Of a DNA stretch of 64,000 bases, positions 23,539 through 35,284 are shown one piece after another. A program made the translations under genes and the position numbers. The notes below the pieces were generated by a model that was not told where the DNA came from, ran no database searches, and saw nothing but the letters and a program-made list of their open reading frames with translations. How positions within the stretch are numbered: the first letter of the stretch is position 1; each line of letters starts with the position of its first letter. Source of the stretch: Verticillium longisporum (Eukaryota > Ascomycota > Sordariomycetes > Glomerellales > Plectosphaerellaceae); NCBI GenBank assembly GCA_019188255.1, contig JAETXT010000001.1, forward strand, positions 5,208,001 through 5,272,000, in the 5' to 3' direction.

Positions 23539-24281
23539 GGTGACGGGCGTTGGGTGTGATGTCCGAGATGGCGGAGGATGGTGGAGAAGAGCAATCGCTC
23601 GTGAGGGTCGGAGGAGGATGTCGTGCCTGATGGAATATAGGACAGAATGGATGCCCTTCTCTCCGAGGCAGGGCAGAGGAAGAGAACAGCCTGCAGCCTC
23701 AGCAAGGTTGACAGGCAGAAGTCTGAGGATGCAGTGGCGTGGCCGCTGGCGTGTTCTGTACTTCCGTACCTAAGGTACCTTCCTTTCCTGCTACCTAGGT
23801 ACAAGGTACATGTACTTGTGCCTCTTCATGCGCCTTCCGCTGTCTTCCCGTCGTTGGTCGTGCCTGCTTCCGCCAGGCCTCGACCCAGACGCCAGAGGCA
23901 AGAAAGACCCTGAACCCCACTTCGTCGCTGACCCGGGCCCACTCCACGCAAGCCAATCAATCATCTGCCCGAACCCGAGCCCCTCCACCCTGCACCCTCC
24001 ACCCTCCACTGAGACGGGCTTGACGGGCTTGACGGGCTACGGGAACATGAACGACCTCAGACGAGCCTGACCCTTATACGACCTGCTTGCAGACGCTCCT
24101 GCTGCCTTGGCCGGTCTACCTGTCACGCACGCACCACCGAGCTTGCCAACATGGTCATATACTAGTCATTCTTCGTCCATTCCTTTCTTTGTCCATTCGC
24201 GTGCCTTTCGCTGTACCTGAGTACCTGCCAGCCCCTTCTCGGCCAGCCCCTTCTCGGCCAGCCCCTGCGCAGCCAGCCTTC
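23539..24281. other. spacer between CAND1 3' end and one-TM gene promoter
   Basis: No gene is seen. It contains dense TACCTAGGTAC / AGGTACATGTAC elements at 23766-23812 and short direct repeats (GACGGGCTT near 24015-24040, GCCAGCCCCTTCTCG near 24230-24265). Confidence 0.45.
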
Positions 24282-27200
24282 TCACACGTGCTTCGCCCGG
24301 TGCAGCTCGCTCTCCTCCCGCAGCTGCTTCAACTGAGGCTGAAAGTCCTTGTTGACCCACTCCCAGTATGCGTCCCACGTCGCGCTCGAACCCGTGCCCG
24401 ACGCACCCTGGCCTCCTGCTGGTGTTGTCGCCGTCGCCGTCGCCGTCGCCGTCGACACGCCCCCACCCGTCGCCCGCGTGATCCGGTCCGCGAGCAGCAG
24501 CGTCACCCGGGGCACGCTGCGGTTGGCCTCTTGCTGCTTCTCCACCTCCTGCTTGACCGACCCCTCCTTGAGCTTCGTCGCGAGCACCCCGCGGTACGCC
24601 TCGGCCAGCGCGTCGAGCCGCCGCGTCGTCTCCTCGGGGTCCATGACCACGAGCTTCGTCACCATGAGGTTGCACAGCGCCCGAATGTCATTGTCATCCT
24701 TGAGCCCCGCAACGATCCGGTCGTAGAGGTCGAGCTTGTTGATCCGTCCGTACGCAGTCTCCATAAGAGCGTACAGCATCTCGTACGCGCTCTTGCGCAC
24801 CTCGATCCCGTCGTCCACGTAGTGCTTGAACGGTCCCATCTGCACCTCGCGGATCAGCTCCGGCTTGACCTTGGACTCGACCAGCACAAACGGCATCAGC
24901 TGCCCCAGGTGTGGCAGGATGAGATCCGGCTTGTTGTGCGCCGCCGAGTTGAGCGTCGACATGGCCAGCCGCCGGTTGTCCATCTTGGCGTCGTCCAGCA
25001 TCGTCAGCAGCATCTCCAGGAGCACGTCCCGGAACATGGCGTCCAGCGCGTCGTCGCTGTCGGGCAGCGTGTACCGCACTGCCTGCACCGCCATGCCGCG
25101 GACACCCGACGACCTGTCCTTGAGGAGCGACTGCGTCACGTTAGCCAACTGTTGACATCCATCTGCTTTTTGATTTCGCCATGTACTCACCTGCAGCGCC
25201 GGCATGTACGTCTTGGGGTCGACAATGACCAGCCTGCCCACGCACTCGGCGCACACGACCGTGTTCTCCGGGTTGGCTGAGGCCGCCAAGAGCTGCTGCC
25301 AGATGGGCTCGGCGTACTGTCGAATGTCCACCGACTGCGCCGTGATCAGGTGGAGAATCTCCTTGATCGACTGGATCAGCAGATACTGCGTGTTGCCGCC
25401 CTTCTTCATCGTCTCCAGGATCACCGGCAGGTACTGTGCGACATGGCCCGAGCCCGCGCGACCGAGAGCCACGGCAGCGGCCATCGACACGTTGTCGGGC
25501 TCGCCATGGAACTGCTTCAGGAACAGGTCTGGCTGCAGAGGCGACTTGGCCCCGAGTCGCAGGCCTGCCTCGCCCAGCACGGCCAGCGCGAGGCTGACGC
25601 GCGCGTCGTCCTTGGTCTGCGAGCTGGTCTGGAGCTCCGAGATGAAGCTGTCGAGCGTCACCCCTGTCGATTTGCCACTAGCCACGAGCAGGGTGCCGAT
25701 GACCTTGCCAACCACGACGGGGTCGCCCTCGATACTAACCGTTTGCAATAGACCGTTCATCAGTGGCTGTCCGGTACCGCTCTCGCCGACCTTGTTCACG
25801 AGGATCAGGAGCTGGTCCAGCGCAATGCTCGCGTGCGCAGACTTGAGCAGTTCGCAGAGCGTGTTCGTCATTTCCGGTGTCATCACCAACGCTGCATTCT
25901 CCTCGACCAGCTGTGCCAGCACAAGAAGGGCCGGTGCTAGGAGGTGGGTATCGTTGTTGCTGACAACGGAGCCGAGCGAAGAGACCAGACCCTTGATCGT
26001 CTCGGGCTCCAGTTGGCCCTTGCTCGTGGGAGACGAAACGAGATGCTTCAGACCCTGAATACTAGAAGTGCGTAGGGCTCGGTTGGACTTTCGGAGCTGT
26101 GCCGCGAGTTCCAGCGCAACGTCTTGAATCCATGACTTCTCGAGCTGACCAGGGCTCGTTGTGTAGGAAGCGATGGTGTCGATGGCGCGAACGCTTGCGA
26201 GCCTCGTCGTCTCGCTCTTGACCCTGTCAGCCAGCACGTCCATTGCCGACCGTCGCTTCTCGGCCGGAACCAGGCTTGAGCCCTCTGAGCCGATGGTGCG
26301 CGCCAGAAGCACACCAAGCGCTTGAATAGCCCGCTGGCGGACTTCCGTGTCGACTCCGGCCTGTGTAATGCGATTGAAAATAATATCATACAGGCTCTGA
26401 AGCTCCGACTTGAACTTTTGCGCATTGACTCCAGAACGTGGAGGGGTGATGTTCCTCACGATTTCTTCCACAGTCCTCATGGCCTCGCACGAAATCTTGT
26501 AGAAGCGGTCGTTGACAGCGGCAACAACAGCGGCAACGAGCTGAGGCAGGTATGGCTGCAGAACGCTAGAAGAATGCGTCTTGGCGATATCGCTGACGAG
26601 CCGAAGGGAAGCAACGCGGAGAGTGCCGGGCGTGGCGGATGCGCTGCCTCCAGCTGCTGCCAGGGAAGATGAGAAACCGGCAGAACCAGTGGACTTGACC
26701 GCTTCAATGGTAGGCACCATGATGTCAACAAAGTAATCAGAAAGACCTCCACGCTGCACCTTGACAATGTCGTCAAACAGGCTGAAAATGGCCTGCTTGG
26801 TCGAAATGACCTTGCCCTTGAGAAGCTTGTTTGATGCCTTCACAATACTGGGAGTGAGGCGAACGAGGTCGGCACGAGGTCCAGTGGCAGGGGCCTTTTC
26901 GAGCACCGGAGACGCAGCGCCGGGTTCGGCCACACTGCTCTGGCGTCTCCGTTTCCTGTTGATAGGGGCTTGGCTAGGGGCTTCGTCATCGGGGTTGTCG
27001 AGGTTCCAGGCAGAACCTGGGTAGAGATCTTCACCCGTCTTGCGCACGAGGAGGGCCAGACAGCTAATGATCTCGAGGCGCACATTTTCCTCGCGCTCCT
27101 CAAATCTCTTGACCAAGACGTTTCCGGCTCTTTGGTACAGGACCCCCTTCTCGAGAAGCTCTCCGCTGCCTCGGGTGGAGATGAAGGTGTACAGAGCCTT

Positions 27201-28486
27201 TGCTGCGCACCGACGAACCTTCCAGCTGGCGTCATCGTCGTCGTCAAACTCGCCTCCCATGTCAAAGTCTTCCTCGTCTTCAAAGTCATCTTCCTCATCA
27301 ACATCCATCTCTTCATCATCATCATCCACAGCCGAGTTAGGGTCATATCGGAGGAAGCGAAGAGTGGCGGTTATCGTTTCATTCGTAAATGCCTCCATTT
27401 GGGCCGGGCATGAGGCAAGGAAGGCTTCCAAGGCGGTCAGCGCAGCCTCTCGAACATCATTGAAGTCTTGGCCCAGGTCGTCGCCATCGCTGATGGCCTC
27501 GAGGTGCTCGGCGAGCTCCTCCTCGCCTAGAGCCTTGAACAGGAACGGTGCGAGGGTTTTCAAGTATGGTCCAAAGCGGTGGGGGGTCGACCGAGCGACC
27601 GGGCCGCTGGTGGGGATGGACAGCCGGCGTGTGACGGGGGGGATGTCGGGCTTCGCTAGAACAGCGGCCATCCTAGAGACCATCTGCTCGAGAAGCTGCT
27701 CCGACAAATGTGAGGCGAGGATGGACACAGCCACCACGGCCCTCTTCTTGACCACGGATGAGCCGCGGTCGTGCTCGAGAATGCTGATGACTGTGTCCTG
27801 CATGGCGTCGATTTCGGTGGGCAGGAGCATTGGACCGAACGATCTCACAATCTCAATGAGCACATCTACCGACTCAGCATTCAGGTCCGCGTCGCTCTGC
27901 AGAAGGCCTTCCGGCATGTTCGGGAGAGGAACCTTGGACTGTGAGGGCTGAAGCTTGCCGGGACCGACCATGCGGGGTATCAGCACGCGGCTGACGGCTG
28001 TGTATGCTTCTTGGACATCTCGTGTGACAGGCACGCCGGGTGTTGGGCGAGGTAGCGACATGATGGCGGCCCGTAGGGCCAGCGACGGAACCGCATTGTC
28101 GACAGAGTTTCTAAGCTTTATCGACGAGAGCTTCTCGAGCATGGGGGCGATAATGTTGGAGGGCACTCTGGTAACGAGCGGGCCGAGACTGGACACTTGT
28201 GATTAGCCAGAAGTCCCACCATGAATGAGGGGGAAGGAATGGGCAGTTCTCACGATTTGATCGCCAGGTTCTGGACCTCGCCGTTCTGGTCATCGAGAGT
28301 CCTGATGATGCTGTCGACGGTGCGGGCAGCAACATTGTAGTCATGGTGGAGAAAGTCGGGTTTTCCCTTCTCGAAAAGAGCAATCAGATCGTTCAGGGCC
28401 ATGAAGCGATAGTCGGGGTCTGATTCCGACAGCTTCGTGACCAGCGACATGACCGCCTGGGGCGTCGCGTTCACCGTGGTCGTCAT
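24282..28486 (-). CDS. CAND1, cullin-associated NEDD8-dissociated protein
   Basis: CAND1 binds deneddylated cullin-Rbx1 and exchanges substrate receptors in SCF-type ubiquitin ligases, in nucleus and cytosol. The protein is a HEAT-repeat solenoid of about 1359 residues, as expected for the family. Visible blocks are the N-terminal MSLVTKLSESDPDYRFMALN and VQNLAIKSLGPLVTRVP, an acidic loop (DEEMDVDEEDDFEDEEDFD) before WKVRRCAAKAL, and the C-terminal SSGVRGMAVQAVRYTLPD and VEVRKSAYEMLYAL-type repeats. Exons are 28486-28254, 28188-25191 and 25130-24282. Intron 2 (25131-25190, 60 bp) has no stop and is a multiple of three, so unspliced reading inserts 20 residues. The start is the ATG at 28486; an upstream in-frame GTG is unlikely. 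In some Aspergillus species CandA is split into two genes; here it is one. The frame is intact. Confidence 0.95.
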
Positions 28487-29378
28487 GGCGGCGAAGGCGG
28501 GGTGAGGCGGAACCACGGTGGGGAGGGGATCGGGTTCGCAGGGTCAAAGCGAGGGCTCTTCGTCTGTCGATAGGACCATGCGGAGGATGAGCTTGCTGAT
28601 ACTGGCTAATCGAGTGTAATTACTGAAGGGTCGTGGAGCAGGATATTTCGAGCTTTGGGCTTGCTGGGAGGGAGGAACCGTAGGCGGCGTTCGTCAGGTC
28701 GATTCGAGGCCTATCGTTGGTTGATGGGGTCAAGTCAGAGCTCCAGGCAGGTATACTGGGCCGCATCGGCGTGCGGCGGAAGGAGCTGGAACCAGCCTAT
28801 AGGCAGGTGCAGTGAGCAGGTGGGGCGGAAGGGGCACCAGGAGACCCCGCCTTGCCTGCCTCTGACGTTCACAGCCTCGACCTGGTTTGAGTGTCCTACT
28901 CCTGCTTTACCTGCCTAAGGTACCCAGGTACCTGGGTAAGTAAGCAGTAGAGCGTGTTGATTTCAATGCTCTCATAGGTACGCGAACATGATGAGCCGGT
29001 AGCCTCTGGCAGCTCTGTACCAAAACTGGGCTGACAACAACGTGTTGCATCGTAATTGAACAAAGGGATTCTATTCTCTTTCCGGAGCACATGCCAGCTT
29101 GGCGGTTGTGTGCCATCCAACATGGCTTTCGAAAGTGAACACCAAGGTGATTGCCGGTTCTCACCATCTGGGCATCACTCCTTCTCTAAGAGGACACCTG
29201 TTGCACATTCCACCCCGGCCTAGTAACACTTGCCTTCATCAGAGGATCACACAATGAGCGAGGTGATCCTGTACAGCATCTGCAGTACTTGAATGTAAGG
29301 TATGGTATCTTGGTTCGTCAGATATACCGTTGTTCCCAGCAATATGCTTCCCCACCGATACCCATGATATTAGGTAGG
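28487..29378. other. divergent spacer CAND1 / membrane protein
   Basis: No gene is seen. It must contain the CAND1 promoter (minus strand). It has an AAGGTACCCAGGTACCTGGGTAAG palindromic cluster at about 28917-28940. Confidence 0.45.
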
Positions 29379-30122
29379 ATGAAAAGCAGCGTCCGTATGA
29401 GTGAAAACGACGCAGTCAGCCATCTGTATGATTTCTACATGGCTTCCGACCCAAACAGAGCCTATCCGGACCTCGAGCGAGGCAGCTCGCGCCACTACAG
29501 CCGGGAAAAAGCCAAGCCAACCTCCTCGACGAGGCGCAAAACAACCCACAGCTACCGTGAGTCCGAAACTCTCCTGCCTGCGATCAACAGCATTCTCATG
29601 GGTGTTCCAGTCTGCTTCTGCGTCCCCGTCCACGTTGACGCACGGGTCCAGAAGTACGCCCACCGCCGCGGCCTCTGGGCCTTCCTCTGCTGGCTCTTCT
29701 GGATCTGCCTCAGCGCCTTCGCGTGCCGGCCCCCGTCGAGCTGCTGCGCGGATCCCCCCTCTGCGCCGGTTCGCGTCCGTTCACGATCGGGAAGCACGCT
29801 GTCGCCCGTGGCCTTTCCGTCGATGAGTAGTACGATGCCGCCGCGGTCGGCCAGGTCGGTGCGGTCGTCGGGCTCACGGTCGTCGGAGATAGGCAGCCCC
29901 CTGTCGACGAAGCTGTCTTCGATCCCCGAACGCCACGAGAGTCCCGCCCATGTCGTGAGGAAACCGCCCGCTGCCGAACTCGGGGTGGAACGCCCGGCTG
30001 TTGTCGTCGCGCCTGCTGTCGTCTCCCCCGAGGCACACCATGCGCCGGACCCCGGGGTGGTGAAGCGACTGGAGAAGGGACAGGTGCACGATATTGAAGA
30101 CGACCGCATCTCCGTCACATGA
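29379..30122 (+). CDS. hypothetical one-TM protein
   Basis: This is a single open frame of 247 residues if the ATG at 29379 (A at -3) is used; 29364 and 29397 are in-frame alternatives. The N-terminal 70 residues are polar and basic (SSRHYSREKAKPTSSTRRKT). A Cys-containing hydrophobic segment follows (ILMGVPVCFCVPVHV), then a membrane helix WAFLCWLFWICLSAFAC and a long Ser/Arg/Pro-rich tail. The frame on the opposite strand is also open, so coding status is not certain. I favour the plus strand for its starts and membrane helix. I recognise no family. Confidence 0.45.
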   Translation: MKSSVRMSENDAVSHLYDFYMASDPNRAYPDLERGSSRHYSREKAKPTSSTRRKTTHSYRESETLLPAINSILMGVPVCFCVPVHVDARVQKYAHRRGLWAFLCWLFWICLSAFACRPPSSCCADPPSAPVRVRSRSGSTLSPVAFPSMSSTMPPRSARSVRSSGSRSSEIGSPLSTKLSSIPERHESPAHVVRKPPAAELGVERPAVVVAPAVVSPEAHHAPDPGVVKRLEKGQVHDIEDDRISVT

Positions 30123-31486
30123 ATAATTGCATTGCGGAGAAGCGTTGCAAGGGCTTTTCGGAGTGGTCGGTGCTGCTGGAGGGGGAAAGTATGAAGCTAT
30201 CAACATTCTTAGATGCTAGACCTTTCTGTAATCGTCTAAAATGCATTGTTAGAACAGCCAAGCGTGGTGAAACATGATATAGGGCCATGAACTATTGGAT
30301 TCCAGTCTTTGCACGGATAACGACTTGATGACAGCTGTGTTCGGTTTTCTAGTAATAGCGGAAGGGGGTTTGAGGGTATCCATATGAACTCTACCTTTCA
30401 ACGTGTGCCAGCCACTCTTCTCAGGTATATTAGATGTGGATTATGGCGGGACCCCAATCGCGGTTCTTTTTCTCATCCAGGGGCGAGTCACATGAGAAAG
30501 GCGTAAAAGTTGACTATGATGTCTACATTCAGAAATGACACCGATCGATCCCCATTGCTTACTGCTGTTCGTCCCTTAGTGGCGTTGCATGGCAGATTTT
30601 CAGGCGATCATAACACAACGGTCCGTCAATCATGTCGCAATGCACGGCAAAAATGCCAAGCGTCGTCAACTGTGATGAACACGCCTAGCTGAGCTCAGGC
30701 CCTGCTCCCAGCGAAGAAGCTTCCAGAGCAGCAACTCTCCAACTAGTCTTCAGAACACCTCGCGCATCTCGCAGCAAAACACAGTTCAACAACCCGACAG
30801 CACAAGGCATCAGCAAGATTTCGTTTCCCCCGCCCATCAGCAGGAGCTGGCCATCCGAGAAAAAAAAATATACACAGGCGGTTTTCCTGTCCGCCAGCAA
30901 CAAACAAAAGACGAACCGACGGAAAAAAAAGAAGTGTCCGTCCGAACGAGAATTCCTCCTCTGCTTTCCTGCTTCCTCTTCTTCTCCATGGAGCGTATCC
31001 TTTCCATGCTTTATTCGCCCTCCTGCCTCAATGCATGCTGCCTGTCGCCCTTTCCTGCCCGGCCTTTCCCTCCATTCCCTTCCCTGCCGATGATTGCAAA
31101 TGTGTGGCCTCTGGGGCCTGGTGGATTGCGACTTAAACACTATAAGCTGCGTATTCTGGGGGCGCGCGGCGATTTGTGAACAAAAGAAATGGTGCAGGGC
31201 GGATGAGCCCCTGGTGGTTGTAATGGTTGTGGTTGTTGATTCTGGTAAACGCTGTCCGGTCCGGCCGTTGTATGGCGTGGTAGAGTACCTGCAGTTGCCG
31301 TTGAACGCGGGTGAAGACATGCCAAAACCGGGTGGCGGAGCCCGGCAGCGATAATTCTTCGTAAAACGCCGGGGTTGGCGGGCGTGGTCATGATCCATGT
31401 GCATGCGATTTGGAGGCAGGCATCGGCGGGTTGTTACTAGCGGCGTAGCTGGCTGATCGCGGGAAGTCGGCAGCTCCCCTTGGCGA
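30123..31486. other. convergent spacer before spg1
   Basis: No supported gene. It holds the 3' flanks of the plus-strand hypothetical and the minus-strand GTPase gene. An A-rich block occurs near 30858-30932. A 296-codon minus-strand frame here overlaps the last GTPase exon in another frame and looks spurious. Confidence 0.4.
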
Positions 31487-32686
31487 TCAGCAGCTTTGGT
31501 AGAGTAGGAGGGGTTCGCCGACGTTCTCGATCTCAGGGATCGTGCACTTGAGATCGAAGGCTTTGGACAGGACAATTTTGAAGATCTAAAATGGAGGGGT
31601 TAGCGTCACGGCTAGCGAAGGTAGAGGGCTCGCGGTAGGCGGCAGGACGCACCTTTTGCACGTTGATGCTGTGGCTTGTGCTGCTGAAGATGAGAGCGGC
31701 GCGCATTGCCTTGGCAAAGCGACGAGCCTGGGGACAACTCATTAGTAACGGCCTTCGATACGGAGAGCGCGGTCAACGCACCTGGTTGGAGATTTCCTCC
31801 TGGTCTTCCCTGGGAAAGTTGACAAAGTGGTCGTACTTGGTGCCCACGAGAATGGGAATGGCCGTCTTGTTGAAGCCACGTCCCTGTCGGTACCACTCCT
31901 TGATGCTGTTGAGCGTGCTCTTTCGCGTCAGGTCGAACATGAACAGAATGGCGACGGCGTCGTTGCATACGAGCGGCAGCATGTTGACGAACTCGCGCTG
32001 GCCGCCCAAGTCCCAGATGGAGAAAGTGATTTCCGTGTTGCGGATGGAGATTGTCTTCTCCATAAAGTTGACACCCAGCGTCTGGATGTAGTCCTCGTCC
32101 CAGCTGCCCTCGACGTACTTGACCATCAAGCTCGTCTTGCCGATCTGTGCGTCACCCACCATGCCGACCTTTATTACGACGTGGTTTCGGCCGTTGGCGG
32201 CAGCGTTGCTGGCGGCAGCCTCGGCGCTCTGGCCGCTGCCCCTCGTGATCCGTGCTCGCTGCCTCCATATTGTTGTTGCTGTTGCGGCGCATTGTTGCTG
32301 CTGTTGGTGGCGGCGCCTGCGCCCGAGAGGCCTGACGCAGGGCGGGAGATGGAGGCGGCGGGGGCTGCGGGGATTGGAGGGGTGTTTGTGTAGCGCTGAT
32401 GATATTCGTCTTGATGGGCGGCCGCCTCTTCTGGGCGTGGGGAATGGGAGGATATGCCGTGGTCGAGGGACTGGCTCTGGCCATGCCGAAGTCTGCTATC
32501 GGGCCGGTTGATGCCATTGTTCTGGGAGGGCGAGTCGACACGCGGCGAGCCGTCGATGCCGCCGAGAGTGTCGTCGGCATGGTGGTGGAGGAGGACGTCC
32601 TGGGGCGGCTGATCGTGAGACTCCATGATGTCGACAGCGTCGTGGAACTGGGCCGGAGACCCCGCTGATAGCGTTGACGAATCCAC
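31487..32686 (-). CDS. Spg1/Tem1-type septation GTPase (frameshifted N-terminal half)
   Basis: This Ras-superfamily GTPase heads the septation-initiation/mitotic-exit network at the spindle pole body. The G domain begins near residue 170 and is complete: G1 GDAQIGKTS, switch I QTLGVNF, G3 [10 protein letters not shown]4 GTKYD, G5 SSTSHS, then [18 protein letters not shown] and the end LLLYQSC. Exons are 32686-31782, 31727-31653 and 31585-31487, with introns 31728-31781 and 31586-31652. A 170-residue Gln/Ser/Pro-rich N-terminal extension precedes the GTPase; yeast Tem1 and Spg1 lack most of it. One base is missing at the plus-strand C4 run 32239-32242, just before the [15 protein letters not shown] stretch. 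Repaired length is about 359 residues, and the repaired exon 1 ends in the correct phase. Identification is secure. Confidence 0.93.
32239..32242 (-). other. 1-base deletion in spg1 homologue
   Basis: The frame from 32686 stops at 32174 within PPTAETTS. The G-domain frame is open upstream to this run. One missing G (minus strand) joins them and makes exon 1 a multiple of three. Confidence 0.75.
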
Positions 32687-34674
32687 GGTGGGCGATTTTG
32701 TCGGACGTGTCGAAGGTTGAGGGAGGAGGGTGAGGCTGGAACGGAATGGGCCCCTAGGCTGACGGACAAACGAAGGGGGAGGGGTGGTGGTGTGGTGGGC
32801 TCCGGGTACGTGCCTGGAGCGAAAAGGAATGACGGGGGTTTAGAAGGGGGAGGGAGGGGGAGTTCGTGTGTCGGTGGGAGAAAGAGCGTGGCGGAGATCA
32901 GGCCTTGTCCGATGAGGGCTTCATGGGAGATGCCAGTTGGGAGGGGATGATGGGAAGCCGGGGTGGGTGTCAAGCAACACTGATGCGTGCCGTCGAAAGA
33001 AGTCGTGCTAGGCGTAGTCGGTGGGTGCTGGTCAGGCTGGGCTTGTCAGCGGATGACGATGGGAGGGTGAAGGAGGGAGTGCAGGGGAAGGGGCAGAGCG
33101 AGCCCATGGCCTAGCGGGACTTCTCACGTTGCACAGCACGAGCAACAAGCACAAGGTCTTGTTGGGGATATGGTTGGCGCCCGTTTTTGGTATCGTGGGA
33201 TGGGTCGAGTCGAGTTTGGGGGGGTTTTGTTTCGAACGTCGGAATCGGTGAGGTTCAAGGTAGAGAGAGAGAGGTTCTGGCCACTATGGTCGAGTTGGGC
33301 CAAGCGTCGTCTTCGAGTTCAGAAGGATGCAAAGACAAGTAATAAGGGAACGATCAGTTGAACCAGGGCCAGGAACGAAAGGGAAGACAGGGGGGTAGCC
33401 TAGAGTGAATGGGATGGAATGGATGTAGGAGGGGGGGGGGGGAGAGGGGGCGAGGGTAAGCAGCACCAAGCAGCTGGATGCAATTGTGGGATGTGGATGT
33501 CGCAAAAGGGGAGTCGAGTCGCAATGCAACAGGTCAGGGTGCCCAACCAAGAGGGTTTCACTGGCTGACAGGACACCGAGACTTCGGCGGCGGCGAGGTT
33601 TAGGGTGTGTTAGGGGGCGCCAGCGCACCTGTTTTAGGCGCTTGAGGCAGATCCAGCACCCGATTTGCAGGGGGTAAACCAGCTGAATGCTAGGACCAGG
33701 GGCCAGAGGGCTGCAAATGACGAAATATGACATGCTAGTGTTTGGGCGATGTATGTAACGGGTTGAGACGCGACGCGTGCGACACTGGCTCACCTCGATG
33801 GGAGAAGCAACCATTCTACAGCAGCAGCGGAATCGGATAGTGCTCCGACGAGGGTTGTTTCGGTTGTGAATGTCATCCGCCTTGGTTTCTGTTCATATTG
33901 AAGCCCATCAGTAACATAGTGATTGATGTAGAGGCCCAGAAGCTCGCCTCTGCCTGCACTTCACTACTTCACAAGCAAAGCGCAACATGATTTGTGTGTT
34001 TACCTCAGGGCCAAATTTGACCATGTAAACAGTGACAACGCAGCACTGCAAGAATAATACCAGCTACCTATCACAAGGTACCTGACCTTGTTAAGTAGGG
34101 CCAATGCGGAACACGTTGAGCCAATCCAAGATGCATGCATGTGACACGACACCAATCCAAGAAACCTCATGGCATTGAAGCTCATCCCATTGTGCATTTC
34201 TGCTTGATCTCGATCGCAGATTGTTCCGCTCGCTATCGTATTGTCACACTAGCCCGGCTCCGCCCAGAGCATGAATCTCAATCAGCCCAGAACACATCAC
34301 CAGCACTCCTCGTTCGTTCCAGGGCATGACCCCTTCTGAGGACCGGCCACGAACGCGGGGCAGCTTCAGGGCTCCCATTGGGCCTTGAACCCCCCCGCAG
34401 TCGGTGCCCCGGTCCGACCGTGCTCCGGTCTTACTAAGCCAGTCCAAGCCATGCGGCAGCCAATGACGGCGTAGCAGCTCCACCTCAGGTTGGCCGATGT
34501 GTGCCGAGAGCAAGCAAAAGAGTCAAGCCATTATCATGGCAGTAGGAACGAGAGCTCCTCCTTCCTGCCCCAGGTTCCCGCTTTGAGCGTCGTCCAACTC
34601 CCACATCATCCCACGATAACGCCAAACTCGGCCCCCCCTCCCCGCGCCCTTTGCACATTTTCGAACTCGCTCCA
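32687..34674. other. divergent spacer spg1 / gcvH
   Basis: No gene is seen over 2 kb. It holds both promoters, a 12-base G run at 33431-33442, purine-rich tracts on the plus strand at 32700-33470 (CT-rich on the spg1 sense strand, likely its leader), and an AAGGTACCT element near 34076. Confidence 0.45.
33431..33442. repeat. G12 homopolymer
   Basis: Twelve consecutive G within a purine-rich tract upstream of the spg1 homologue. Confidence 0.85.
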
Positions 34675-35284
34675 ATGGCCTCAATTGCTCGCTGCGTCAG
34701 GGCTGCCCGCCCCTCGGTCCTGTCAGCCGTCGTCAAGCCCGCCGCCCGCCCCGTCATGGCCCGCCCTGCGCAGAGGACCTTTGCGACGACACCTGCCGGT
34801 GCGTGCTTCCCTGCGTCACCTCCCCCCTCCCCCCTTCCCCCTTCCCCCTTCCCTTCCTGTCTTGCCTCGTGCTAATTGATCAGCTCTCATCCGCAAGTAT
34901 ACCAAGGACCACGAGTGGATCGACCTCGCGGCCGACAACAAGACGGGCGTCATCGGCATCTCCGAGTACGCCGCCGAGGCCCTCGGTGACGTCGTCTTCG
35001 TCGAGCTCCCCGAGGAGGGCGCGACCGTCGCCCAGGGCGACGCCATTGGCGCCGTCGAGTCTGTCAAGAGCGCCGCCGATATCAACGCCCCCATCAGCTG
35101 CAAGGTCGTCCAGGTCAACATTGACCTCGAGGAGAAGCCCGGTACCATCAACAAGGTGCCCGAGGACGACTCGCACGGCGGCGGCTGGCTGGCCCGCGTG
35201 GAGGTCGACGAGCAGGGCGTCAAGGACCTCGAGAGCCTCATGGACGCCGAGGCCTACAAGGCGTTTGTCGGCAGCGAGCACTGA
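34675..35284 (+). CDS. glycine cleavage system H protein, mitochondrial
   Basis: This is the lipoyl carrier of the mitochondrial glycine decarboxylase complex; it shuttles the aminomethyl group between P, T and L proteins. Exon 1 (34675-34798) encodes an Arg/Ala-rich mitochondrial presequence (MASIARCVRAARPSVLS). The intron is 34799-34883 (GTGCGT donor, GCTAAT branch point). Exon 2 (34884-35284) starts ALIRKYTKDHEWI and contains GVIGISEYAAEALGDVV and the lipoylation site ESVKSAADI with the acceptor Lys near residue 102. The product is 174 residues, normal for the family. The frame is intact. It is convergent with the HEM3 homologue. Confidence 0.96.

Noticed and set aside
24087..25280. 397-codon plus-strand frame
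   Set aside because: Antisense to the CAND1 C-terminal coding region, Arg/His/Leu-rich, no domain.
30685..31575. 296-codon minus-strand frame
   Set aside because: Runs into the last exon of the GTPase gene in a different frame and shows no family features.
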